Shown: positions 51,639 to 62,724 of the stretch, piece by piece | How positions within the stretch are numbered: position 1 is the first letter of the stretch | Layout of the letters: each line of letters starts with the position of its first letter | NCBI GenBank assembly: GCA_963576565.1 | Contig: OY755044.1 | Span: 45,183,235-45,247,234, forward strand | From: Aspidapion aeneum | Lineage: Eukaryota > Arthropoda > Insecta > Coleoptera > Brentidae | Length of the DNA stretch: 64,000 bases | Reading direction: 5' to 3' | Made by a program: the position numbers and the translations under genes | The notes under the pieces: generated by a model | The model's database searches: none | Seen by the model: the letters and a program-made list of their open reading frames with translations, nothing else | What the model was told of the DNA's origin: nothing

Positions 51639-54556
51639 TAGGCATTTCGTTTCCCTAGTAATGAATTAATTGTATGTTTTGTGGGTTTTGGGAAGTTGAA
51701 GAAAAAATGGCGACGTTTCGTGTTTAGAAATTAGATTCTCTTTTAAAACAACAAAATGAATTCTGCATGTCAACTAAAAGTAATTACATTTACAACTACA
51801 CAGACATAGAACTTCCTGAAGAAGTACAAACTACATTAGGCTTAGGTCCTAAATTTGGACTTCCACTAACAAAAAAAGAAATTCCAATACCAAACATTAT
51901 AAAGGACTTGGAGTCATGCATTTCAACTCAAGATTGTACTGAGGACCATAAAAATATTTTAAGAGCACAAACTACAAACATAATAACAAATTTCTATCGT
52001 AACAATAACCAGACTACTAATAAATGTCTATTAAAAAAAGTAAACACAACAAAAAAGTTTGTCAGAGAGCACCCAGAACTTCTGATCAGTCGTTCTGATA
52101 AAGGTAACTCTACTGTGATAATGTTAAAAGAAGATTACCATAAGAAAGTCACAGAAATGTTAAGTGACACAAACATATATGAGCCAATTAATAAGGATCC
52201 TACTCAGAAATTTCAGTCTTTAGCAAACAGCCTTGTTGTTGAATTAAAGAATGAAGATTTGATAACTTCAAAACAAGAAACTCAACTTAGAATCCACAAT
52301 AGAGTTTCGCCTAAGTTGTACTGCCTTCGGAAGACTCACAAAGATGGCCTCCACTTAAGACCTGTGGTAAGCTGTGTAAATTCCCCAGGTTACAATATAG
52401 CTAAGTTTTTACATGAACTGCTTAGCCCAATAGTGTCCACTTTTCATTATAATATAAGAGACTCTTTTCATTTTGCAGAAAGTGTTAAAAACTTACAAAT
52501 TCCTGAGAGATATATTCTAATTTCATTAGATGTTGTCAGTCTTTTCACCAATATCCCAAAACAGTTAGTACTTGAAATTGTTGAAAATAGTTATAGATTT
52601 ATCTCCAATTACGCAGATATTTCAAAAAACACTTTAATTAAACTAATTAAGTATTGTTTTGAGACCAGCTATTTTTCCTACAATAACCAGATCTACTTAC
52701 AAAAAGATGGAAGTGCCATGGGACACCCAGCTAGCCCAATTCTGGCCAACTTAGTGATGAATTTCCTTTTCACTAACATCCTTAAAACACTGCCTTTTAA
52801 AATTCCTTTTTTATTTGTATATGTAGATGAAACTTTGCTTGCGGCACCTAGAGACAGGTTGAATGAACTATTAGCAGCCTTTAATAACTTCCACCCATCT
52901 CTGCAATTCACAATGGAAACGGAAAATAATGGTAAACTGAGTTTCTTAGACACCGAGTTGTATCACCAAGATAATGGTCTCATTCTGTCAAATTGGTATT
53001 CTAAACCCACCAGCTCAGGCAGATTGCTGAATTATTATTCTAATCACCCTGTCTCTAATAAAAATGGTATAATCAGTGGCCTTTTGCACAGAGCTATAAA
53101 ACTAAGTAGCCCCCAATTTCATGAAGAAAATATTAGGAAGGTTAAAAATATTTTAAAAAATAACAATTATCCGACCAATTTCATTAACATAAACATCACA
53201 AAGTACATGTCAAAACAACCGACAATAACAAAAAAACAATTTAAATATTTCAAATTTCCATATATTGAAAACTTATCTTTAAAAATAGATTTTTGCTTTA
53301 AACAAACCGACACTAAGTTAGCTTTTTATAATCCAAAAACCACAAATATTTTCTTCACTCAATTAAAAGATAAAATTCCACCTGATAAAAGGAGCAATCT
53401 AATCTACAAAATTCCATGTGAATGTGATAAAACATATGTTGGTCAAACAAAACAATACTTACATAAAAGACTTCAACAGCATAAGTGTGACTGTAAAAAT
53501 GATAGGCAATATAATGCTGAAAAAACACCATTATCAAAACACCATTTTGATACAGGGCACAACTTCAGATTTGATAAAACTGAAGTGTTGGACTCGGAAC
53601 AAAACTATTATAAACGGACTATTAGTGAAATGATATATATTAACCTAAATAACACCATAAATCTTAGAACTGACACTAGAGGGCTAAGTATTGTTTATAA
53701 TGGAATACTCAATATGTATAAACAACAACTCAATGTTTAACTTAAGAAAATAATTAGTTTCTGTGATATAGAGATAACATCTAGATACCCTTTTCTGGTC
53801 AAAAGAATAATAATGAACGTCAATTCCTATTTGTTTTTAAAACTGTAATTTTGGAAATTGTTTGTTGTGACCTGTTAAATGTCTGTATTCTTTTTTAAAT
53901 GTTGTAATTTTAACTTGACTATTTTAAAATATTATTAAGTAAAACTATTCTCATTTTACTTTAATGAATAAGTTTCTGTGACCTGATTAATACCTAAGTC
54001 TTCATTCATTTGAGTACAAATTTAAATTTTAATTAATTTTAATGACTTCAGCTAGCAACACTAGTGAGTAGAAATAATATATTGAGTTTCTAAAAATAAA
54101 ATTTTTTAATAGACAAAGAAAAAACATAATTTGTGAACAATTTACATAATTATCGTAAATTGTGGCTAAATAGCCCATAGAAATATGTCCAGGTAACAAT
54201 CTATAATAAGATATTCGAAGAATTAAAACTTAGCCTAACTAAAATTATAAATAAAAGACAAAAATTTCAAAAATAAATATTTTAACTTCCATAAAAAAAT
54301 GTGTAATATGCTGTTGTCAATAAACCAATACTCACTGGCTTTGCTGCCGAAGACCCAACTGTGATTTGAGTAAGTTGTTTTGCAAAGTTATTGTTTTGTA
54401 TGTTTGAATACTATAAATTTAAGAATCATTTGCTCCTATTGTAATGCTTGTTGTTCATTTCAGGGCTTGAAAAAGTGTTAGTCTAAACACGAAACGTCGC
54501 CATAAAATCAATGGTTGTTTTTCTTCAACTTCCCAAAACCCACAAAACATACAATT
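51639..54556 (+). mobile_element. Penelope-like element, near-complete, with inverted termini
   Basis: Flanked by a direct repeat ATGAAAATAAT (51628-51638 and 54557-54567; 12 bp if the preceding T is counted), as expected for target duplications of this group. The ends carry inverted copies: 51668-51706 against 54518-54556, and ATGGCGACGTTTCGTGTTTA (51707 on) against its complement ending near 54502. The left copy lacks about 14 bp present on the right. One ORF lies between; the remainder (53741-54480) is an AT-rich 3' region. Confidence 0.85.
51767..53740 (+). CDS. Penelope-type reverse transcriptase with GIY-YIG endonuclease
   Basis: 657 codons, uninterrupted, start ATG 51767. The RT domain (residues about 20-430) shows RSDKGNSTVIMLKEDYHKK, LYCLRKTHKDG, LRPVVSCVNSPGYNIAKFL, ISLDVVSLFTNIP (motif A) and QKDGSAMGHPASPILANLVM (motif B). 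Motif C is FVYVDETLLA, where the usual YVDD has become YVDE; LSFLDTELY follows. The C-terminal GIY-YIG domain (about 545-640) has NLIYKIPC…TYVGQTKQYLHKRLQQHK and a conserved late Glu region. The N-terminus begins almost at the GPKFGLP block, so it is shorter than in classic Penelope. The Asp-to-Glu change in the catalytic pair probably weakens or kills the RT although the frame is intact. Confidence 0.88.
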   Translation: MSTKSNYIYNYTDIELPEEVQTTLGLGPKFGLPLTKKEIPIPNIIKDLESCISTQDCTEDHKNILRAQTTNIITNFYRNNNQTTNKCLLKKVNTTKKFVREHPELLISRSDKGNSTVIMLKEDYHKKVTEMLSDTNIYEPINKDPTQKFQSLANSLVVELKNEDLITSKQETQLRIHNRVSPKLYCLRKTHKDGLHLRPVVSCVNSPGYNIAKFLHELLSPIVSTFHYNIRDSFHFAESVKNLQIPERYILISLDVVSLFTNIPKQLVLEIVENSYRFISNYADISKNTLIKLIKYCFETSYFSYNNQIYLQKDGSAMGHPASPILANLVMNFLFTNILKTLPFKIPFLFVYVDETLLAAPRDRLNELLAAFNNFHPSLQFTMETENNGKLSFLDTELYHQDNGLILSNWYSKPTSSGRLLNYYSNHPVSNKNGIISGLLHRAIKLSSPQFHEENIRKVKNILKNNNYPTNFININITKYMSKQPTITKKQFKYFKFPYIENLSLKIDFCFKQTDTKLAFYNPKTTNIFFTQLKDKIPPDKRSNLIYKIPCECDKTYVGQTKQYLHKRLQQHKCDCKNDRQYNAEKTPLSKHHFDTGHNFRFDKTEVLDSEQNYYKRTISEMIYINLNNTINLRTDTRGLSIVYNGILNMYKQQLNV

Positions 54557-54567
54557 ATGAAAATAAT

Positions 54568-55265
54568 GTGTGTTTTTTTACTTAAAATTAATGTGATGTA
54601 AAAAATTCATTAAAATTGGTCCCTATAGCTGTGTCAACTTAGATAGGATGACAATTTGTTGTATTTTTTGAGCATTATGCCAATAATAATCACGAAATAC
54701 CATTCTGGACTTAAACACGTTTAGCTAAATTTTCTTTTACGCTTACATAAAACTATTTATTTGTAGGTAGTACGTTACGGTCTCCGGCTTATAATATATT
54801 AACATTATACTTAATTTTATTATTATACAATTATATTTAACTTCCACTAAAGATAATTTTTAACCCTTTAGCAACAATGCCTTTGTACCTGTTCTTAAGT
54901 CCTATGGCAGGCCTAATATCAGAGTTTTATCTACAGGGTTTTTTCGTACATATTTACTTTTTCGAATTGATATTAAAAGATGAGTAATACGTTTTGTGTC
55001 TTAATTTTCTTTAAAGAATTTGCTAGCCAAAATAATCCTTTTGGTAAATCAAATATTGATAGGAGGGATCTTTTTTAATCGAAACCCTAAATTTATAGTG
55101 TTTTATTTCCTCCTTATTTTAAAAATATTTACAGCATTTTCAGACATAACACATTAATAATATACATAATGAATTTATCAGAGCATACATGTTGTCAAGC
55201 AAGGAATATATGACAATTTCTGCATTATTTTAAAAAACACTACATAAATATCAATATCAGCTTAA
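54568..55265. other. AT-rich intergenic DNA
   Basis: No gene or repeat recognised. Confidence 0.5.
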
Positions 55266-55274
55266 CTCTATAAT

Positions 55275-56132
55275 GGCTCTGGAACGAAATAGCGATGTAC
55301 AAAATAGCGACGTACGAAATAGCGAGTAATGAAATAGTGACTATCAAAATAGCGATGTAATGAAACAGCGACTATCAAAATAGCGATGTATCAAAATAGC
55401 GTTTGTAGCAAAACATCGACATATCAAAATAGCGATGTATCAAAATAGCGACTATCAAAATAGCGATGTATCAAAATAGTGACAATCAAAATAGCGATGT
55501 ATCAAAATAGCGATGTATCAAAATAGCGATGTGTCAAAATAGCGATGTATCAAAATACCGAATCAAACCAAACCGAATCGATTCAAACCAATCCAAACCG
55601 AACCTTTCTAACAAATTTTTTCAAAAAAAAAACTTCCCTGACTTCTTTTCCAGGATACTAGAGGGTGTGAATCCGAACCGAATCGCACCGAACCGAACCA
55701 AACTGAACCAAATTCGGTTCAGTTTGTTTCGGTTCAAAAGAAGTCTGGAGAGTTTTTTTTTAAATATGCTGGTTTGGTTCGGTTCGGTTCAGATTCACAC
55801 CCTCTAGGATCTCGAGAAAGAAGTCAGGGAAGTTTTTTTTTAATTGATAGAAAGAAACCCCTTTGTCGAACTATATGCCAAAACCCAACCAAAATATCGC
55901 TATTTTGATAATCGCTATTTTGTTACATCGCTATTTTGATAGTCGCTATTTTGTTACATCGCTATTTTGATAGTCGCTATTTTGTTACATCGCTATTTTG
56001 TTAAATCGCCATTTTGTTACATCGCTATTTTGATAGTCGCCCTTTCATTACATCGCTATTTTGATTGTCGCTATTTCGATACCGCTAATTTAATACTCGC
56101 TATTTTGTACATCGCTATTTCGTTCCAGAGCC
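55275..56132. mobile_element. Foldback/MULE-like element: 858-bp near-complete palindrome
   Basis: The termini GGCTCTGGAACGAAATAGCG and its exact complement CGCTATTTCGTTCCAGAGCC are flanked by a 9-bp direct repeat CTCTATAAT (55266-55274 and 56133-56141). Each arm has an outer tandem block of a roughly 16-bp unit (TCAAAATAGCGATGTA and variants; 55285-55560 and 55885-56125). An inner block follows (AAGTCAGGGAAG…, GAGGGTGTGAAT…), then a centre of GGTTC/GAACC pentamers near 55700-55740. Drosophila FB elements have tandem-repeat arms and 9-bp duplications; no coding region is present here. Confidence 0.85.
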
Positions 56133-56141
56133 CTCTATAAT

Positions 56142-56564
56142 CAGCGGCGTAGCGTGCCCGAAAGGGCGGGGGGGGGCGACAGCTAAAAAGGGCGCCTCTG
56201 AAAACTGATGAAAAATCTTATGGCAGAAAAAAAAAACCAAAAGGTCAAAAAGGCGCCTCTTAGAAATCTTGCGACCAAAAAAAAAAAAAAAAGGTCATCA
56301 TATGTCAGGGGGCGGCCGATAAGTCACAAGGGCGCCTCTGACGAATCTTGCACCTAAAAAAAAAAAAAAAGGTCATCATATGTCAGGGGGCGGCCGATAA
56401 GTCACAAGGGCGCCTCTGACGAATCTTGCAACTAAAAAAAAAAATCATGTATGAGGGGGCGGCCGATACGTCACGAGGGCGCCTCTCCCACCTATGGGGC
56501 GCCATTACCCTCGGGGCGGGGGGGGCGGCGAACCCCCCGCGCCCCCCCCCACGCTACGCCGCTG
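56142..56564. mobile_element. hAT-like MITE, 423 bp, with internal tandem units
   Basis: TIRs CAGCGGCGTAGCGTG / CACGCTACGCCGCTG (15 bp, perfect), with an 8-bp duplication TCTATAAT (56134-56141 and 56565-56572). The interior has about four units of 80-85 bp (GGGCGCCTCTGACGAATCTT…AAAAAAAGGTCATCATATG…GGGGGCGGCCGATAAGTCAC). CAG-ended short TIRs and 8-bp duplications are typical of hAT. Confidence 0.85.
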
Positions 56565-56629
56565 TCTATAATAGGTCAATGCGAGCAGATGGTAAATCAT
56601 AAAAATTTATAAAACCAAACTTTTTTGCG

Positions 56630-56765
56630 CGAGAGAACGAGAAACTCTCGACGAGATGGTCTTTTTCTCTCTTCTCGTCTCGAGCTTTCCTTAAAGAAAA
56701 AATATCTCTCTCGTCTCGTCGAGAGAGGGCGAGACGGGACGAGAGGCGAGAATCTGTCGTTTCGG
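56630..56765. repeat. Low-complexity GAGACGAGA / TCTCGTCTC region
   Basis: Imperfect inverted runs of CTCTCGTCTCGTCGAGAGAG-type sequence; strongly self-complementary but without terminal structure. Confidence 0.6.
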
Positions 56766-57430
56766 CGGCAACACTAATATCGTGGTACAGCTTGCAGAAA
56801 GAAGATGGAGTGTTATAAATCTGCAACATCTCTTGGCAGTTGTGGACAATATGGGATGTGAAGAGGACAGATAAACTCTTTAGAAAAGGCCTTTGGTTAA
56901 TTCAGTTCTCTGCCAAACTGTCGCAGTTGCAGCGACAAGCAAGAATCTAAGACCATTAGACATCTATTGCGTGAGTGGCCTGGGTATGCCATGATAAGAT
57001 GTAACGCACTTGCCAGAATTATAAACAGATGTGACCAGTTTAATTTAGCACTCAAGCTCTCTGTCCTCCATATCCACACAGAAATGGTTCATGTACCCTC
57101 AACTAGACTTCCGGTTCATTGTGATGCCAGCTGACGTTTTCAGTTAGTTTTCAGAACCTAGCCTAACCTAACCTACACTAACAAGTAACCAATCTAACCT
57201 ATGTCAGCAGGAGTTAAAAACCAACTAGCCACAGATAGGTATTTCGAAATTGTAATAATGTCCTCAGTGTGCTATAAGTCAAAAGCGGTCTAGAATGCCT
57301 GGCCAGCATTTCGAAACTAAAATTGAAAAGTAATCCATTTCTCTTTGTAATAGTGCAAAAAAAACCGTCCCTTTAACTAGTACTCCACCCTCTCTTCATG
57401 CAACGGACTTATAAACATTCATCACCAGTG
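56766..57430. other. Intergenic DNA
   Basis: No gene recognised. CCTAACCTAACC (about 57171-57182) is too short to be called telomeric. Confidence 0.5.
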
Positions 57431-57505
57431 AGGCGGCAGGGTAGTGCCGTGGTATATTCGTTGGCTTCACATGCAGAAGGACCCGGTTCGCGTCTCGAAT
57501 AACGA
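57431..57505 (+). other. tRNA-Val-like SINE head (possible)
   Basis: GTAGTGCCGTGG (A-box-like) and GGTTCGCGTCT (B-box-like) are spaced as in a tRNA. The loop CTTCACATG would hold a CAC anticodon, reminiscent of tRNA-Val. An A-rich stretch follows. The rest of a SINE body is not identified. Confidence 0.35.
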
Positions 57506-58849
57506 TGCAAAAATAAAAAAAAGTCTCGTCGCCCTGCCGCTGACTTCGTTTTTAGCGTTCAACAGTCGTCTTGAATTAGCGTGCGATGCGATGCTCGCAA
57601 TATATAAGTTGACCTTGGACATCGAAAATATACGCAGGTGTAGTCCAGGAGCCGACACGCATCCAGCCGAGGAACCAGGAATAATAACCCAGGAGCCTGC
57701 TATAAGTGCTATATAGTCGGTATCAGGATGGCGCCACCATAAATTTCCTACAGTCAACTCACGACGACCACAACTGTTGCGCTGAAAAGGAAAGAAGAAG
57801 TCTATCGTCCATAACCAAGTTCTGCTGGGAAGATACTAGATAGATTCAAGTCTAACATGTAGCAGGACCACCATTCGGAAGAGGTGTAAAAGCGTGTATC
57901 CACTGTGTATAAAGTATAAAGATCCCTACCCTCGACAAAGAGGAGCCAAGCAAAATTAAGTTCTCTTAGCGAAAGAAAACTTGGATCCAAAGGGGCACGT
58001 GCATCAGTTTGGTATATGGCGCGCCATGTGCCCTGTCGCTCTACCAAAAATGGTCTCCGTACCACTACTACTATGTACTACTACTACTTCATCACCAGTG
58101 GAGCACTAGCGGAGAAGACGAAAGTTTTATTTTTTATAATTTCACAAAGGTCCATTGTAAGAAATGGATTATTTTCCAATTTTAATCGACTTCGATCGAT
58201 TATTTGTTATGCTAAACGTTATACCTTAAAAAGCTATTTTGGTTGGAAATAATGCAGTTTGGTGTGGTCGTACAGTTTGATCATCCCATGTGCTTCTTTT
58301 AAAACAATTCTGCCTTAAATCAGTTCTGCGATCGTCGGTTGGTCCATACACATAGGCAGGCAGGCACAGCATCATTGCAGAAAGAAAATCGCAGTGGCCC
58401 TTGGGCAAAACGCTCGAAAGCGTGCGGGTGTGAGAAAATATCGCGCGCACGGTTCACAACCGATCTCCTCTGCACTGCGGCCTGCGGGCTTGCAGGAGAA
58501 GACCATAGAAAATGGTAATCAAACAGAAGATAAAAGAAGAAATTTAGAGAAAATTAGCCTAATCTAATTTTTTATTTAAATCGGTACGGCCTTCAAGATT
58601 TACCTGATATCCCCAAACGACAGTGAGTGCGCATCTACCGTGCGTGACGTTGCTTGGATTGTCAACTATTACTTTCTATGACGTCATGCAGATGACAAAA
58701 TGGCGACATTAACATGCATCTAATGTTAAGCTGCTTGCAGGGTCCTTAATTAGTATCCAAGGAAATAACATATTAATTTGAACATTTTCACAAATTTGCG
58801 CTAGAGTTTGCTTACAAAGGTAAAGCCGAGCGGTGGCTCGATCACCGAT
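57506..58849. other. Intergenic DNA
   Basis: Short (ACT)n near 58063-58088; no supported gene. Confidence 0.45.
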
Positions 58850-58995
58850 TTTTGTACACCAAAAGGAAATACCGTATTTCCCAGTATTTTCTCAAATTTC
58901 AATGGTATTTCCTAGTATTTCCCAAGCACTTCCCGATACTTCCCAAGTATTTCCCCTAACCTGTACACCAAAAGGAAATACCTAGCCACCCCTCG
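58850..58995. repeat. Short tandem/duplicated TATTTCCCA motif block
   Basis: GTACACCAAAAGGAAATACC appears at both ends (about 58854 and 58966), with five or so diverged TATTTCCCAAG units between. Confidence 0.55.
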
Positions 58996-59590
58996 GGTAA
59001 AACTGGGTCAGATCATAAAAATACAAGTACCTTATTTTGAGGCTTTTCGGAACACATTTCAATAACTTTAAAACTAGCCATTTGATTTAAACCAGATTTC
59101 GGACAGTTGTAGATCAAAATGTTTTCTAGGAAACTACCAAAAATTTTGATCGATCCATTCAAGTGCAAATTTTGCAAATTTTTCGAAAAATCCTTAAAAA
59201 TCAAAAACTAATCCTAAAAACTTACCGAAAAACGGTAGGGCCTACAATTCGTCGCCAAAACCATGAAATGGCGTAACACACAAACGAAGGGCCGTAAGGG
59301 GCATAACCAAATATCAAGAAGAATAAGAAGCCTTTACCATATCGAAATTTATTTTGACAGCTGGCAAAACTGATATTTGAAAAAATTTTTTTAACGCTTT
59401 CCTGTAAAATAGTCAAAAATCGTGGTACTCACGACGAACTATTGTTTAAAATTTGGTTTAAATCGATTGGCTAGTTCTAACGTAATGACTTGAAATATTG
59501 TTGAAAATGTGACTCCGCGAACGTTTAGGAAAGCCCCAAACTGAGGACCTTGCATTTTTCTCATCTCACCGAATTTTACTAAGCTTCTTA
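58996..59590. other. Intergenic DNA
   Basis: Nothing recognised. Confidence 0.45.
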
Positions 59591-59861
59591 AGCATAATCA
59601 AACGTAAATCTGTGCAAAATTAATTTACGTTTATAATATAACGTTCCTTGGACACTTATTGCCGATCGCAGAAGCAGAATTTAATATTAGGTGTATGCCA
59701 GTTGTGCTTTTTTGCCATCTGTATGATGCAATTACGTTAGAGCATAAATACATTTTCAAAAAGTCGAAAAGCAGGCTATGAATGCTTCATAAGCATACTC
59801 AAACGTAAATCTGTGCAAAATTAATTGACGTTTATAATGTAACATTCCTTGGACACTTATT
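59591..59861. repeat. Direct duplication of about 70 bp around a MITE fragment
   Basis: CAAACGTAAATCTGTGCAAA…CCTTGGACACTTATT occurs at 59591-59660 and again at 59791-59861. Between them is a partial copy of the 41163 MITE (59733-59772). The Jockey element begins exactly at the end of the second copy. Confidence 0.65.
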
Positions 59862-60065
59862 TTTTTTTTATTTGTCAAACACACTGTGTTTTTTTTTATT
59901 ACAATCTAGTCAGTAAGACTAATTAGCAATTTTGTTTTAACTTAATTTACTAGAATAGTCAGATTTAAACTTAGGGTTCACTCAACAGTTCTCCCCGCTT
60001 TGTTTAGTCTGTAACTCACAATTGTGTTGTGTTTATAGCATTATTTTGTTTTATGTGTAATTCAC

Positions 60066-62724
60066 TTAGTTTACTAGCTCAAACGGCTTCACTCTTTTTA
60101 GTCGTCGAACTAGCATAGTATTGTCTAGAAGCTGAATTGCTTCCACATTCACATGCCGATGGAGTCTATCTTCATGGCTTTTTGCGTACTTTTTTATAGT
60201 CTCTGCTACAGTTTCGATTTTTAGATCTCGATGAAGGTCACTATTTCGAACGTACCAAGGTGCATTCACAATGTTTCTTAATACTTTATTTTGAAATCTC
60301 TGTACAACTAGAATGTTACTCTCTTTAGCACAACCCCATAGTTGAATACCATATGTCCATACTGGTTTCAGTATTTGTCTATAAAGCAGTAACTTATTAT
60401 GAATTGTTAAATTGGACTTCCTTCCAATTAGCCAGTTCATTTTTCTATACCTTATCTCAAGTTCTTCTTTTTTTTTCTTAACATGTGCTTTCCAGCGCAA
60501 TTTGGCATCAAGTGTCATACCTAGATATTTTGCCTGATTCGAATATGGTACTGGAATGTTGTTAATTGTTATTTGTATGTGATTTATATTTTTGTTTGTA
60601 AAATCAACATGAATTGATTTGGTTTCATTTAATTTTATTCGCCACTTTGTGGTCCAACTGTGAATTTGGGTGACTGCATCCTGAAGTTTTTCGATGCATT
60701 TTTCAATAGATTTTTCTACCGTCAATAAACCAGTATCATCGGCAAATGTTGCTAAGTGACAATTTTCTGCCTTTGGGATATCACAAGTGAATAATAAGTA
60801 TAGATAAGGGCCTAGTACGCTACCCTGGGGCACGCCTGCTTGAATTTCTCTTAAATTTGAGTATGAGTCTTCCTGTTTTACTCTAAAATGTCTATCAGAT
60901 ATGTATGATTCCAAAATATCCGAATATTGTTTTGGCAGAAACCTTTTTAGTTTAAAATTAAGGCCTTCATGCAACACTTTGTCAAATGCTTGTGCTACAT
61001 CTAGAAAAACTGCAGAACAAACTTTTCCCTCTTCTAGTGCTTTTTCTATTATATTAGTAATTCTGTGTACTTGATCTATCGTGGAATGCTTGTCTCGAAA
61101 ACCAAATTGATGAGATGGAATAATTTCTTGTCTTTCTATAATGGGTTTTATTCTTTTAAGCAATAATTTTTCATAGAGCTTGGATATAATTGGCAGCAAA
61201 GATATTGGCCTGTAAGATGACACGTCATGGAGTGGTTTTCCCGGTTTTGGAATCATGATAACTTCTGCAACTTTCCACAGTTTAGGTACATACCTAAGCC
61301 TAAAAGACGCATTAATTAGGGTGCATAGTTTTACGATAGCTTTTCTGGGGAGTTGTTTTATGACTACCCCGTTAATAAGATCATACCCTGGGGCTTTTTT
61401 CGAATTAATATTTTTGATTTCTGTTAATATTTCTTTTGGTGATGTAAGCTTAATATGGTCCTCGATTTGATGGGGTTCATTTAAATGAATGTTCATCTGG
61501 TGCTTCGTGGTGCTGAAATGTTTTTTCTAAATGACTTGCAAAAATATCTGCTTTTTCTTCATTACTCCTTGCCCACTGGTTGTTAGATTTTCGTATGGGT
61601 GGAATTTGAATAATTGGTCTTTTAAAATCTTTGGTTGCTTTCCAAAGGGAATAGTCGGTATTTTTATCATCTGTAAGTTCATTAAGAAAATGGTTAATAG
61701 ATTCATTTTTTATTACTAGAATTTCTCGCCTAATGCGCTGCGTCATGTTGTTGAGATTTGTTTTGTCCCGAGGATCACAGCTTTGTTGCCACTTTCTTCT
61801 TAGTTTCCTTTTTTCCATTATAAGGTCTCTAATTTCCTTTGGATAGTTTTTTCCCTTAAAAATTCTCTTTGGTTTTGGACTGTTTTCCCAAGCTGCTTGT
61901 TGAATATTTGTAACAAAATAATCAACTTCTTTATCGATTTGTTCTGGCGTTTGCAATGGTACTGATAGGTTTATTTTTTCTGACAGACTTTGTTTAAAAC
62001 TAATCCAGTCAGTCAGTTTATTAACTAGTGAGATATTTGCTTCTTTCTTTATTATGTTTTTACTAAGAGTTAGAATAATAGGTGAATGATCTGAGTGTAA
62101 ATCAAAACTTTCTTCTATATCTGCAAAACTTAAAGATATATTTTTTACTATAAAAAAATCAATTAGATCTGGAATTTTTCCTGGATCTGTTGGATAGTAT
62201 GTGGGCTTACCAGTTGATATCGGCTCACATTGATATTCACTAATAGCTTGCAAAAGTTCTTTTCCTTTAGAATTCGTCAGTCTAGATCCCCAGTAGGTAT
62301 TTTTTGCATTAAAGTCACCTCCAATTATAAAACGGTTTCCTAATTTTCTGAGAAAATTAAGATATTGATTTTTCTTTAGTAAGTGCCTTGGTGGTATATA
62401 GACAGCACTTATGACTAATGTATATGTTTTGGTTTTTACACTTACTAATGTAGCTTGAATCTCTATGGTTTTATATCCCATCTCCTCATAGTGTGATATA
62501 TTTTCTTTAATTATTACAGCACTTCCCCCATGTGCAGTATTGCTAGGGTGAGTTGTATGATACACTTTATAACCTTTAAATTTAATGTGAGACTGGTTAG
62601 TGAAATGCGTTTCTGACACAAGACAGACGTCAATTTTTTCTATGTCTAGAATAACTTGCAAGTCTTGCTGATGTTGCAAGAGACCATTGGCATTCCAAGC
62701 TAGGATTCTAAGATTACTGACCAT
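60066..62724 (-). pseudogene. Jockey ORF2: endonuclease + reverse transcriptase, one frameshift
   Basis: ATG at 62724 overlaps the end of ORF1 (ATGGTCAGTAA holds both the ORF2 start and the ORF1 stop). The endonuclease shows LRILAWNANGLLQH, SETHF, AVYIPPR, GGDFNAKN and HSDHSPIIL. The first frame stops at 61477 after PDEHSFK. The second frame, overlapping by 20 bp, continues with NIHLNEPHQIEDHIKL, so a single one-base indel near 61480-61496 breaks an otherwise intact protein between endonuclease and RT. RT motifs: SSYRPISLLPIISKLYEKL, HQFGFRDKHST, VFLDVAQAFDKVLHE, IQAGVPQGSVLGPYLYLLF and TFADDTGLL (catalytic Asp pair present). It ends at 60066. It encodes target nicking and cDNA synthesis in the LINE cycle. 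Confidence 0.88.

Noticed and set aside
57165..57185. Interstitial telomere repeat (CCTAA)n
   Set aside because: Only two units; expected by chance in AT-rich DNA.
57444..57716. 90-codon ORF near the SINE-like sequence and the overlapping minus-strand ORF
   Set aside because: It starts inside the tRNA-like segment and has no conserved features; likely random.
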